Shown here: piece after piece, positions 16,500-24,270 of the stretch
Layout: every line of letters begins with the position of its first letter
Numbering within the stretch: the stretch's first letter is position 1
DNA from: an uncultured Senegalimassilia sp.
GTDB lineage: Bacteria; Actinomycetota; Coriobacteriia; Coriobacteriales; Eggerthellaceae
Assembly: GCA_934661765.1 (NCBI GenBank)
Contig: CAKUJT010000013.1
Coordinates: 1 to 36,689 of the forward strand
Reading direction: 5' to 3'
DNA length: 36,689 nucleotides
Position numbers and translations under genes: made by a program
The notes under the pieces: generated by a model
Told to the model about the DNA's origin: nothing
The model's database searches: none
Seen by the model: the letters and a program-made list of their open reading frames with translations, nothing else

Positions 16500-17444
16500 T
16501 TAGTCGCCGTTTCGTGCCTTGTCGTACTCGTCTTTGAATGCGGCGAACATGTTCTTCTTTTTCGGGGCCACCTTCTTCTTGGCACTCGAGGCCTTGCTCG
16601 AAGAAGCTGCCTTGCTTGCGGAAGCGGCCTTCTTCTGCCCGTCCGACGGGGCCACGGCCTTGTCGTACTCCGCCTTGAAATCCTGGAACATGTGCTTGGA
16701 CTTGCTGATCTGCTTGCCCGTGGCGTACGCGCCCTTGTTGACCGCCTCGCCGGTTGCCGCGGCGGCCTTGCTGACCACGGGTTTCGCCTTGTCGACGGTG
16801 GTTTGCACCTTGTCGACGGCGACGGCGGTGGCGGCGCCGGCCTTCTCGGCCACGCCGCCTTCGCTGTTCAGCTCGGCCACCTGGGAAGAGACGAGCATGG
16901 CGCCAAGCTGCACCTCTTCGCCCTCCATGCCCTCGGCGCCCATGTTGGCCAATGCGGCGCCCATGCCGCGCTTGAAGCCGCGCACCATGTCGGCGGGGAT
17001 GGTGCGCTTGCCCAGCAGGGCGTTCGACGTTGCGCCGTTATCGGTTTCGAAGCAATCCACCGTGCCCGTGAGGCGGTTGAACGTGACGTTGCCCACGATG
17101 CCGTAGGACTCGCCGTCCTCGCTCATGACGGGAAGGCCCACCCACAGCACGCAGTCTTCCCAGTTCAAGCCTTCTTTCTTGCAGTAGGCCTTGCCGCTTG
17201 CGGCGGTATCGGGGCGGATGATGACGCGGCCGTCCACCAGGTCGTAGCCGTCGATGGGGACGAACACGTCGGCGCGATGGAACATCCATAGCAGGTCGGG
17301 ACGCTTCACCACGAAGCCGATGACGCGTTTCTCCTTCGGGTGGAACACGAAACGGCGGATCTTGCCGATACGCTTCGTGCCCTTCTTGCCGCCCAGCACG
17401 CGCGTGCCGGTCAGCTCGTGGGTGGTGATGAGTTTGCTTGCCAT
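16500..17444 (-). CDS. PRC-barrel domain protein with duplicated C-terminal motif
   Basis: A 314-residue soluble protein. Seen: a PRC-barrel domain at about 1-75 (L-G-G-K-K-G-T-K-R-I-G-K-I-R-R-F-V-F-H-P), and a second PRC-like unit at about 95-150 (V-G-L-P-V-M-S-E-D-G-E-S-Y-G-I-V-G-N-V). An Ala/Lys-rich stretch follows from about 195. Its end carries two copies of M-F-x-x-F-K-x-E-Y-D-K-A separated by a Ser/Ala/Lys linker. PRC-barrels occur in RimM, photosynthetic reaction-centre H and many small proteins of unknown role. Start: ATG at 17444 with AAGGGG upstream. Neighbours encode YtxH and VTT proteins, suggesting a general envelope or stress set. Confidence 0.85.
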   Translation of the reverse strand: MASKLITTHELTGTRVLGGKKGTKRIGKIRRFVFHPKEKRVIGFVVKRPDLLWMFHRADVFVPIDGYDLVDGRVIIRPDTAASGKAYCKKEGLNWEDCVLWVGLPVMSEDGESYGIVGNVTFNRLTGTVDCFETDNGATSNALLGKRTIPADMVRGFKRGMGAALANMGAEGMEGEEVQLGAMLVSSQVAELNSEGGVAEKAGAATAVAVDKVQTTVDKAKPVVSKAAAATGEAVNKGAYATGKQISKSKHMFQDFKAEYDKAVAPSDGQKKAASASKAASSSKASSAKKKVAPKKKNMFAAFKDEYDKARNGD

Positions 17445-17465
17445 GGAAATCCCCTTATACAGCAG

Positions 17466-17509
17466 GAAGCGGCGCGCCGAAACCTGCCTAGGGCCGGACA
17501 CGCCGCTTC
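17466..17509. other. inverted repeat between ytxH-like and PRC-barrel genes
   Basis: Arms GAAGCGGCG (17466-17474) and CGCCGCTTC (17501-17509) pair perfectly across a 26-nt spacer. It lies after the YtxH stop and just before the PRC-barrel ribosome site on the minus strand. No T-run follows, so it may be an intercistronic stem rather than a terminator. Confidence 0.35.
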
Positions 17510-17532
17510 GGTATCACGATTGGAATAGGATG

Positions 17533-18027
17533 CTATTCAGCCTTCGGCTCCTCAGCCTGCTCAGCTGCCTCGGCGACCGCTTCCGCAGCGGGCTCGACGG
17601 CCTCGGCCACGGCCTCGACGACCTCCTCGGCCACCTGGCCGGTTTCCTCGGCGTTCTTGGCCACCTGGGAAGCGATGCGCTGGCGCGCCGCCTCGATCTT
17701 GTCGCGCAGCTCGTCGTTGTCCTGGGTGAAGGACGGCTTCAGGTTGCTGGCCACCTCCTGCACGCGGGCAGCGGCCTGACCGGCCACTTCCTGGCCCTTG
17801 GCCTGCACGGAGGAGACGACCTCCTGGCCACGGGCTGCGGCGCTCTGGTACACCTGCTGGGCGTTCACGCCGGCGTCGGCGCTGATGTTCTGCGCCTGGC
17901 CCCAGGCCTCGTTCACCTTTTCGGCCACCATGGTGCGGGCTTCCTGACCCGTACGGGGAGCGCACAGCAAAGCCGCCACGGCACCAACGGCTCCACCTGC
18001 GAGAAAGATACCAAGTTTGTTGCTCAT
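17533..18027 (-). CDS. YtxH-like membrane-anchored protein
   Basis: A 164-residue protein. Seen: an N-terminal glycine/alanine-rich transmembrane segment (K-L-G-I-F-L-A-G-G-A-V-G-A-V-A-A-L-L) followed at once by A-P-R-T-G-Q-E-A-R, the YtxH pattern, then a long helical Ala/Glu/Gln-rich region ending in acidic repeats (A-E-E-V-V-E-A-V-A-E-A-V). YtxH/gas-vesicle-like proteins are small stress-associated membrane proteins of unknown mechanism. Start: ATG at 18027 has AGGAGG 5 nt upstream; the GTG just before it is too close. The -10 box TATAAT at 18073-18068 gives a short leader. Confidence 0.88.
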   Translation of the reverse strand: MSNKLGIFLAGGAVGAVAALLCAPRTGQEARTMVAEKVNEAWGQAQNISADAGVNAQQVYQSAAARGQEVVSSVQAKGQEVAGQAAARVQEVASNLKPSFTQDNDELRDKIEAARQRIASQVAKNAEETGQVAEEVVEAVAEAVEPAAEAVAEAAEQAEEPKAE

Positions 18028-18067
18028 CACGGCCTCCTAAATATGCGGGACGATCATCTGTGCTGCC

Positions 18068-18073
18068 ATTATA
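18068..18073 (-). promoter_or_regulatory. candidate -10 box of the YtxH-like gene
   Basis: TATAAT on the minus strand (consensus sequence), about 41 nt upstream of the ATG at 18027. No clear -35 hexamer is visible at 16-18 nt, so activator dependence or a weak -35 is possible. Confidence 0.5.
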
Positions 18074-18163
18074 CGAGCAAGCCAACAAGGACTCGCCGAC
18101 TTTCCAATACCTGCAGAAAAAGGTTGCCTTCTTGTTAGATTGCGAAGGGCCCGGATAAAGCTC

Positions 18164-18182
18164 GGGGGCCCGAAAGGCCCCC
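18164..18182 (-). terminator. hairpin after the Ddl-like gene
   Basis: Perfect 7-bp G/C stem (18164-18170 with 18176-18182) and 5-nt loop, 13 nt after the Ddl-like stop. On the minus strand only a weak T-run (GAGCTTT) follows, so it is a probable but weak terminator of the serS operon. Confidence 0.6.
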
Positions 18183-18195
18183 ACTATCTGCCGAT

Positions 18196-19188
18196 TTACG
18201 CGTCCAGCGCGCTTTCGACCAGCTCGTTGAGAAGGTTGGGCAACGTCAGGCCCGCGGCCTTGGCCGCCTGCGCGAACGGGGCCTCAGCGGAGAAGCACGG
18301 GTTCGCCACGGCTTCCAGGATGATGGCCTGCGCGCCGTCCCAGATCAGATCGATGCAGCCGCAATCGCGCATGCCAAGGGCGCGATAGGTTTCCAGCACC
18401 GCGCGCTCGATTTCGGCGCGGATGGCCTGGGCGTCCGCCTCGCTCGGGGACAGCGACTCGTTGCGCACGGGAACGTGCAGCTCGACGGCGTCGGCGGCCT
18501 GTCGCGCTGCGGCGTCGTACCAGCCCTCCTTTGCCACAATCTCCACCGGAGGCAGAGCAAAGGCGTTCCAGCCCGTGCCGATGACGGACACGCGCAGCTG
18601 CACGCCCTCGACCCACGGCTGCACGAGCGCGCGCTCGCTGATCTTCAACGCCTCGCGCAGCGCCTCGGCCAGCTGCTCGGCGTCCTCGACGCGGGACACG
18701 CCGTGGGCGGAGCTGCCGGACGCGGGCTTCACGCACAGCGGGAAGCTGTCGGGGAAGCAGCTTTCCACCTGGGAAAGCGCCGCTTCCATACCCCACAGCT
18801 CGAACGCGCGGCGCGAGAACGTCAGCGTTTGCGGAACCGTTGCCGTAACCAGGTCCTCCGTGAGGTTATAGTACGCCTGGAGCACCTCGGAAAGCGCCGC
18901 CTTGTCGTAGGCGAGGCGGCACACCGCCGCGCTGCTGCCCACGCACGGCAGGCCGATCGCGGAGAGCGCATCCTGGATGTCGCCGGATTCGCCGTCGCCG
19001 CCGCGCAGGCAGCTGATGGCCGCATCGGACTGCGCGCGCAGCAGGTCGTCGATGAGGGAGCCATCCGCCTGGAACAGCTCGGGCTCGTGCTCGGCCTCCT
19101 TCAGGGCCGCCATCACGTCGTTCGCCGCGGCAAGCGAGCGCTCGGCCTCGAACGCGCCGCCTGCAATCACCGCTATCTTCAAGCCCAT
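18196..19188 (-). CDS. D-Ala-D-Ala-ligase-like ATP-grasp enzyme, atypical active site
   Basis: A 330-residue protein with the Ddl fold order. Seen: N-terminal G-G-A-F-E-A-E-R-S-L-A at 10-20; G-L-P-C-V-G-S-S at 79-86; ATP-binding K-P-A-S-G-S-S-A-H-G-V at 154-164; L-P-P-V-E-I at 212-217; C-I-D at 278-280; and E-A-V-A-N-P-C-F-S at 292-300. Canonical Ddl has R-x-D and E-[IV]-N-T-x-P-G-[MF]-T at the last two sites. Here the Arg is Cys, the Mg-binding Asn is Val, and the Gly is Cys; the Glu of G-x-E-[IL] is Gln (G-V-Q-L). The enzyme may ligate other amino acids, or be weak. Start: ATG at 19188, AGGAGG 6 nt upstream. It is the last gene of an operon with serS and a cyanophycin-synthetase-N-like gene 30 nt upstream. 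Confidence 0.85.
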   Translation of the reverse strand: MGLKIAVIAGGAFEAERSLAAANDVMAALKEAEHEPELFQADGSLIDDLLRAQSDAAISCLRGGDGESGDIQDALSAIGLPCVGSSAAVCRLAYDKAALSEVLQAYYNLTEDLVTATVPQTLTFSRRAFELWGMEAALSQVESCFPDSFPLCVKPASGSSAHGVSRVEDAEQLAEALREALKISERALVQPWVEGVQLRVSVIGTGWNAFALPPVEIVAKEGWYDAAARQAADAVELHVPVRNESLSPSEADAQAIRAEIERAVLETYRALGMRDCGCIDLIWDGAQAIILEAVANPCFSAEAPFAQAAKAAGLTLPNLLNELVESALDA

Positions 19189-19218
19189 CTCGGGCCTCCT
19201 TCCTATGTATGTTGCGCG

Positions 19219-19716
19219 TTACCCGCGCAGCAGCTTGTTGAGAAACGCCACGGAATCCCGCATGGCCCTTAGGGCCACCAGGTCGTCGGCGAAGCTCACG
19301 TCTATGCGAGCGATGCCCGCCGCCTCGTCCAGCCATTCGCTGGTGCCCACGATGGGGCGTTCGCGCGTTGCGCCCGCCATGGACGGCGGAGCTTCCGGAG
19401 CAACGCCGGGCAGCGTGTTCCACCGCCCCGATTCCGCACGTACCTGCAGGTCAACCACCAAATGCTCCAGCAAATGCGGCAGCGGGGTGCAGTCCATGAC
19501 CGCCGCGAAGGTGGTGCCGCGCTCGTTGACGCAGGCATGCTGCGCCAACGTGGGGACCACGTCCAGCACGCGTGACATCAGCTGGGGCGAAGTTGTGCGC
19601 GGCGCGGCGCCGAACGCCACCCGGCACACCAAGTGCCCGCGCCGCACCTCCATGCGCTCGACGCGGATGGGGCCCGCCGAAGCGTCCCCGCCCGCGCAGG
19701 CGCCATCATGCATCAT
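19219..19716 (-). CDS. small protein resembling the N-terminal domain of cyanophycin synthetase
   Basis: A 165-residue soluble protein. By eye it follows the N domain of cyanophycin synthetase (CphA): V-V-P-T-L-A-Q-H-A-C (53-62) against V-L-P-S-L-x-E-H-x-C; P-H-L-L-E-H-L-V-V-D-L-Q (80-91) against G-H-I-V-E-H-V-A-L-E-L-Q; and a final helical block (143-163) matching the A-x-R-A-A-V-R-L region. H-x-x-E-H (81-85) is also the inverse-zincin metal motif; in some CphA the N domain is reported to have hydrolase activity. No ATP-grasp or Mur-ligase domain is attached. Its ATG (19716) overlaps the TGA of the preceding membrane-protein gene by 4 nt, so translation is probably coupled, and a Ddl-like ATP-grasp gene follows. 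Function is inference; the resemblance was judged without a search. Confidence 0.7.
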   Translation of the reverse strand: MMHDGACAGGDASAGPIRVERMEVRRGHLVCRVAFGAAPRTTSPQLMSRVLDVVPTLAQHACVNERGTTFAAVMDCTPLPHLLEHLVVDLQVRAESGRWNTLPGVAPEAPPSMAGATRERPIVGTSEWLDEAAGIARIDVSFADDLVALRAMRDSVAFLNKLLRG

Positions 19717-21383
19717 CGCAGCGACCCGTTTTTCAGCTGCTCAAGGGTCACCGCGTTGCTGCCCGCCGACTCGATACCGCCCTCGGCCACCGCGCCGGTG
19801 AACCCTTGCGAGCCGGAGCCGCTGGAGCCATCGGCGGAATCGCCCGTCGCATCCGCGCCGGCAGCATCGCCGTCAGCGGTTTCGCCATCGGAGGCTTCGC
19901 CAGTGCCCGCGTCGCTCGACGCGTCGTCCGCGGAGGACGCGTCGGCGTCCTGAGCCGGAGCCGAGCTTGCCGGCGCCGCCACGGCGCCTTCGCCCGGCGT
20001 GCGGTCGAGCACCGTCACGCCGTCGACGGCCTCCTCGCGCGGGACCTCCTTGCCCTGCAACCCGGTGATGAGCTGGCCGAACTGCCAGCCGATATCGCTG
20101 AACAGGTTGCCCCAGAACGAGAACCCGTCACCATCGGTGATAACCAGCTCGCTGCGATCGGCCGAGAAGCGGTAGCGCCCCTGCCCCTGCAGGTCGCCGA
20201 ACGTGAACGTGATGGTCTTCGCCCCGGTGTCGAGCGTGTAGCCGTAGGCGACGTCGCTGGTCAGATGGATCTCCTGGCCATCGACCGTGACCAGGGACGT
20301 TGTGCCGTTCGCGTACCACGCGCCTTGGAAGTCGGCGGCGTCGTCATAGCGAAGCCAGCGGCCCCATGAGAACGAGCCCACCGTGACCACCACCACGGCG
20401 ATCGCCACCAGCACGGCGACGATGGGCCAGGTCAGGTGCAGCTCGGACAGGTTGAACGGGAGCTTGCGCGCCGTTTCGCCGGCCTGTACCCCCTCGCCGG
20501 CTTCCCCACCTTGCGCGGAGTCGCCTTCGGCAGCGCCCTGAACTGCGACGTCGGCGCCTTCGCCTTCCCCGGTGCGCTTGAGCATGCGCTGCCGCCGCTC
20601 AAGCCTGCGCTTGGCGGCCTCGCCGGCGATGGCGGCGCGGGCGGCGTCCTTCGCTTGCTCGGCATCGGCCTCGGAGACGGCCCCTTCCATCTGCTTCGCC
20701 TGGTCGGAAGCGGTTTTCTCGGCCTTCGCGACCGAGAAGCGCTTCAGACGGCGCTTCAGCGCGGCGCCCTTGCCTTCCGCCGCGGAGGCCTGCTCGGCAG
20801 GCGCAGCGGATTCCCCGGGCGCAGACGCCGGGGCATTCCCGTCCCCGCCCGGCTGCACCGAGGGGACGTTCAACGGCTTGCGCGCCTTCGTCGGCTTGCC
20901 GGTCCCGCGTTTCGCCACGGAAGGCCTGGACAGTTGCGAGACCGAAGGCCTGGCAGGCTGCGAGGCGGCTTGCGAGGAGGAAGGTCCCGCAGGTTGCGCG
21001 ACCGGCCGTCGAGCAGGCTGTGCGGGTTGCGCGGCAGAAGCCCCCGCAGGCTGCGAGACGCGCTGCGCAGGCCGCGCGGATTGCGCAGCACCCGCTTCCC
21101 CAGCCTGAGCTGGGGCCGCCTGGTTCGCCGCCTGGTTCTGCTTCAGACGCGTCGAGCTTTGCGGCATGGCGATGCGCCGTTTGGGCTTGCCCGGTGCCGC
21201 CACCTGGGCGCCGGCCTGATTCGCCGCGTTCGCGGCAGCATCGTTCGACCCCGCCGCAGCCGCCTCGGGGCGCACTTCGGGACGGGCGACCGCCTTGCCC
21301 TTAACGGAAGGGCGCGCCGGTTTTCCCGGCGTGCCCTGTTCGTTATTCTGCTTCGGTGGCTTTCGTTTCGTTACCACGTGCAA
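19713..21383 (-). CDS. single-pass membrane protein with disordered cytoplasmic half
   Basis: A 556-residue protein, family not recognised. Seen: a long Ala/Pro/Gln/Lys-rich disordered part (1-205); a basic helical region with A-K-R-R-L-E-R-R-Q-R-M-L-K-R at about 257-270; one transmembrane helix at about 319-337 (P-I-V-A-V-L-V-A-I-A-V-V-V-V-T-V-G); then an outside domain at 350-440 that reads like a small beta-barrel (G-A-W-Y-A-N-G... G-Y-T-L-D-T-G-A-K-T-I-T-F-T-F-G), and a Ser/Asp/Gly/Ala-rich tail. The beta part resembles lipocalin-like proteins in pattern only. It starts 49 nt after serS, probably at TTG 21383 or GTG 21377 (AAGG upstream suits either), and is coupled by a 4-nt overlap to the next gene. 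Confidence 0.75.
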   Translation of the reverse strand: MHVVTKRKPPKQNNEQGTPGKPARPSVKGKAVARPEVRPEAAAAGSNDAAANAANQAGAQVAAPGKPKRRIAMPQSSTRLKQNQAANQAAPAQAGEAGAAQSARPAQRVSQPAGASAAQPAQPARRPVAQPAGPSSSQAASQPARPSVSQLSRPSVAKRGTGKPTKARKPLNVPSVQPGGDGNAPASAPGESAAPAEQASAAEGKGAALKRRLKRFSVAKAEKTASDQAKQMEGAVSEADAEQAKDAARAAIAGEAAKRRLERRQRMLKRTGEGEGADVAVQGAAEGDSAQGGEAGEGVQAGETARKLPFNLSELHLTWPIVAVLVAIAVVVVTVGSFSWGRWLRYDDAADFQGAWYANGTTSLVTVDGQEIHLTSDVAYGYTLDTGAKTITFTFGDLQGQGRYRFSADRSELVITDGDGFSFWGNLFSDIGWQFGQLITGLQGKEVPREEAVDGVTVLDRTPGEGAVAAPASSAPAQDADASSADDASSDAGTGEASDGETADGDAAGADATGDSADGSSGSGSQGFTGAVAEGGIESAGSNAVTLEQLKNGSLR

Positions 21384-21432
21384 AATACCTTATCTACGTG
21401 CAGTTTTTCCTTCAGAAGGCCATGCGCCGGCT

Positions 21433-22725
21433 TTACGCCTGGTCGCCGATGACCTCGACGCCGCCCATGTAGGGGACCAGCACCTCGGGGACCTTGATGG
21501 TGCCGTCGGCCTGCTGGTAGTTCTCCATGATGGCGGCCATGGTGCGGCCCACCGCCAGGCCGGAGCCGTTCAGCGTGTGGACGTAGCGCGAACCCTTGAA
21601 GTTCTCGGGATCGCGGTACTTGATGTTCGCGCGGCGCGCCTGGAAGTCGACGCAGTTCGAGCAGGAGCTGATCTCCTTGTAGCTGTTGTAGCTGGGCAGC
21701 CAGACCTCCAGGTCGTAGGTTTTGGCGGCGGAGAATCCGATGTCGCCGGTGCACAGGCTGATCACGCGGTACGGAAGGCCCAGCTGCTGCAGGATGTTCT
21801 CGGCGTCGTTGACCATGGCCTCCAGCTCGTCGTAGCTTTCCTCGGGCTTGGCGTACTTGACCATCTCCACCTTGTCGAACTGGTGCACGCGGATGAGGCC
21901 GCGCGTGTCGCGACCGGCGCTGCCGGCCTCCTCGCGGAAGCACGGGGTGTAAGCGCAGTAATGAAGCGGCAGGTCGGAGGCCTCAAGCACCTCGCCGGAG
22001 TGGATGTTGGTCAGCTGCACCTCGGCCGTGGGGATCAGGTAGAGGCCCTCACGGGTTTTGAACAGGTCGTCCTCGAACTTGGGCAGCTGGCCGGTGCCGG
22101 TCAGCGTGTTGGCGTTGGCCATGGCCGGGCACCACCACTCAGTGTAGCCGCGGCTGGTGTGCGTATCGGCCATGAAGTTGATGATGGCGCGCTCCAGGCG
22201 GGCGGCCTGGCCGCGCAGCAGGACGAAGCGGCTGGCAGCCAGCTTCACGGCGCGCTCGGGCTCGAGCATGTGCAGGTCGGCGCCCAAGTCCCAGTGCGGC
22301 TTCATCTGGATGCCCTCGGCCTCGAAGTCGCGCGGGGTGCCCCAGCGGCGCACCTCGGGGTTGTCGTTCTCGTCGTCGCCCACGGGGGTGGTGTCGGCCG
22401 GCATGTTCGGCGTGCGCAGCAGGATGTCCTGCAGCTCGGCGTCGGCGGCCTCGCGCTTGGCGGAGACGGCGGCCAGCTGGTCGTTGATCTCGCGCACGCG
22501 CTCCTTGGCGGCCTCGGCCTTGTCCTTCTCGCCGGCGGCCATCATCTGGCCGATGCTCTTGGACGTGGCGTTGCGCTCGGCCTGCAGGGCCTCCTCCTCG
22601 GTGATGGCGGCACGACGGGCTTCGTCAAGTTCGGAGAAGCGCGACGCGTCCCATGAAGCATGACGGTTCTTCATCGCCTGGGCGACGGCTTCCTGGTTTT
22701 CGCGAACGAACTTAAGATCTAGCAT
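21433..22725 (-). CDS. serS: seryl-tRNA synthetase
   Basis: A 430-residue class II synthetase, normal length. It charges tRNA-Ser (and tRNA-Sec) with serine. Seen: the N-terminal coiled-coil arm at about 25-105; motif 2 [20 protein letters not shown]-x-D-F-Q-A-R-R; and motif 3 G-S-G-L-A-V-G-R-T. Start: ATG at 22725 opens [10 protein letters not shown], the usual SerRS beginning, with GAAGGGGAG upstream; the open frame continuing to 22860 is not used. A TATACT at 22776-22771 (minus) is a possible -10. It heads an apparent four-gene operon with no terminator visible before the Ddl-like gene. Confidence 0.97.
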   Translation of the reverse strand: MLDLKFVRENQEAVAQAMKNRHASWDASRFSELDEARRAAITEEEALQAERNATSKSIGQMMAAGEKDKAEAAKERVREINDQLAAVSAKREAADAELQDILLRTPNMPADTTPVGDDENDNPEVRRWGTPRDFEAEGIQMKPHWDLGADLHMLEPERAVKLAASRFVLLRGQAARLERAIINFMADTHTSRGYTEWWCPAMANANTLTGTGQLPKFEDDLFKTREGLYLIPTAEVQLTNIHSGEVLEASDLPLHYCAYTPCFREEAGSAGRDTRGLIRVHQFDKVEMVKYAKPEESYDELEAMVNDAENILQQLGLPYRVISLCTGDIGFSAAKTYDLEVWLPSYNSYKEISSCSNCVDFQARRANIKYRDPENFKGSRYVHTLNGSGLAVGRTMAAIMENYQQADGTIKVPEVLVPYMGGVEVIGDQA

Positions 22726-22851
22726 TGCGCGCTCCCCTTCTATGAATCGGTTGTAGTAGAGCAGTTTCCCAGTATAGCGCAGCGAACGCGCGTGCGGCGC
22801 GGGCGATAAAGGGCCTTCACGGGAGCGGCATGCGAAGACGGCAGCGTGGGA

Positions 22852-22917
22852 GGACGCCATGCGCGGCGCGCGAGGATGCTATGCGCGGTGCGCGAAGGCG
22901 CTACGCGCGGTCCGCCA
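22852..22917. repeat. 22-bp imperfect tandem repeat at the M20 gene end
   Basis: Three consecutive 22-bp units (22852-22873, 22874-22895, 22896-22917) share the core ATGCGCGG / TACGCGCGG. Units 1 and 2 differ at four positions; unit 3 is more diverged and overlaps the last codons and TAG of the M20 gene. It looks like duplication of the gene's 3' end into the adjacent non-coding DNA. Confidence 0.6.
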
Positions 22918-24073
22918 GCCAGGAGAGGGCGCAGGCGGCATACCCCGCCGCCGCCAGGGGCATCTCCTCCTCGGCGAACCGAACCTGCGGGGTATGGTGC
23001 CCGAACGGCACGTCTACGTCCGCCGGTTTCGCGCCGAGCATGAAATAGGCGGTGGGCACGCGCTGGGAGACGAGCGCGAAATCCTCCGAGCCCATCGCGT
23101 GCAAGCCGCCCACCGGGCGCGCGTCGGGGACGGCGGCGGTGATGGCGTCGAGGAAGCCCCGCACCAGGTCAACGTCGTTCTCGAGCGACGGCACGTCCGT
23201 AAGCACCTCGAGCTCGCCCGTGGCGCGATACGTCGCCGCGACCGCCGGGACGATCTGCCGGATGCGCTCGATGAGGAACGCCCGCTGCGCCGCATCGAAC
23301 ACGCGCAGCGTCCCCTCCATGACCGCCTGCTCGGGAACGACGTTCGCCGCATCGCCCGCCTGGAACCTGCCGATGGTCAGCGCCGCCTCGGCGAACGAAG
23401 ACTTCTCTCGCGCCATCAGGGTTTGCAGCGCCTCGTGGATCTTGATCGCCGGCACGATGGGATCGATGCAGTTCTCGGGCGTGGAACCGTGGCCGCCCTT
23501 GCCCGTCACCGTGATGCGGAAGCCGAACACCGACGCCATGGTCACGCTGCCGTGCAGCACCGTGCCCACGGGCGCCTGGCTGGCCACGTGCATGCCGAGC
23601 GCCGCGTCGACGTGCGGGTTCTCCAGCACGCCTTCGGCGATTGCGGCGCGCGCGCCATTGAACGTCTCCTCGCCCGGCTGGAACAGCAGCTTCACCGTGC
23701 CGGGAAGCCCTGCTTCGCGCTCCTTCAGCAGCTTCGCCGCCCCCAGCAGGCTTGCCGTATGCAGGTCGTGACCGCATGCGTGCATGCGGCCGTTCTCGGA
23801 CGAGAACGGCTCGCCCGATTCCTCGCGGATAGGCAGGCCGTCCATGTCGGCGCGCAGCATGATGCACGGCGAGCCCTGCCCGATGGCCGCCACGACGCAG
23901 TTGCCGTCGACGAGCGTGGCGAACGGAACGCCCAGCTCGGCAAGGCGCGCTTGCACGAAGGCGCTTGTCCGCGGCAGGGCCAGGTCAAGCTCGGGGAACC
24001 GGTGGATCTCCCGCCTCCATGCGCTCATCTGCGGCAATAGCGCCTTCGCTTCCTCGTACAGCGTTTCCATCAT
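22901..24073 (-). CDS. M20 family amidohydrolase (aminoacylase/carboxypeptidase type)
   Basis: A 390-residue metal-dependent hydrolase of the M20 family, removing N-acyl, N-carbamoyl or C-terminal groups from amino acids. Seen: metal residues in H-A-C-G-H-D-L-H-T-A; the catalytic pair in Q-P-G-E-E; H in G-M-H; a dimerisation (lid) domain starting G-K-G-G-H-G-S-T-P; and a late F-G-H-H-T-P. There is no signal peptide. Start: ATG at 24073 has GGAG 5 nt upstream; ATG at 24085 would place that ribosome site inside the gene. It is transcribed divergently from the solute-binding-protein operon and shares its 197-bp control region, so it may act on what that system imports or on the product of the HyuB/ATC-hydrolase enzymes (inference). 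Confidence 0.92.
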   Translation of the reverse strand: MMETLYEEAKALLPQMSAWRREIHRFPELDLALPRTSAFVQARLAELGVPFATLVDGNCVVAAIGQGSPCIMLRADMDGLPIREESGEPFSSENGRMHACGHDLHTASLLGAAKLLKEREAGLPGTVKLLFQPGEETFNGARAAIAEGVLENPHVDAALGMHVASQAPVGTVLHGSVTMASVFGFRITVTGKGGHGSTPENCIDPIVPAIKIHEALQTLMAREKSSFAEAALTIGRFQAGDAANVVPEQAVMEGTLRVFDAAQRAFLIERIRQIVPAVAATYRATGELEVLTDVPSLENDVDLVRGFLDAITAAVPDARPVGGLHAMGSEDFALVSQRVPTAYFMLGAKPADVDVPFGHHTPQVRFAEEEMPLAAAGYAACALSWLADRA

Positions 24074-24120
24074 GCATGCTCCCATCCAAGGCCGTTCGGC
24101 GGCGCGTTTCGCGCGTGTTC

Positions 24121-24249
24121 GGTTTTGGCGATAGCCGGCTTGCGGTAATTTCCAAAACCCGTGCCGAAGATTCTACACCCGTTAAGCCTATCTGCGTAGT
24201 ATGCTTTCTACTCATAAATTCCCTATGGGTTTTCTAGGATATAAAACCC
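24121..24249. promoter_or_regulatory. GGTTTT/AAAACC half-sites in the M20 / ABC operon divergent region
   Basis: Two inverted pairs lie in this 197-bp control region: GGTTTTGG (24121-24128) with CCAAAACC (24152-24159), and GGGTTTT (24227-24233) with AAAACCC (24243-24249). The second pair lies 21 nt before the solute-binding-protein ATG and overlaps a TATAAA (24240-24245). The half-site is the same as in the palindromes upstream of the cstA operon, though spacing differs. Confidence 0.4.
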
Positions 24250-24270
24250 GCAGACAACAAGGAGCACGTC

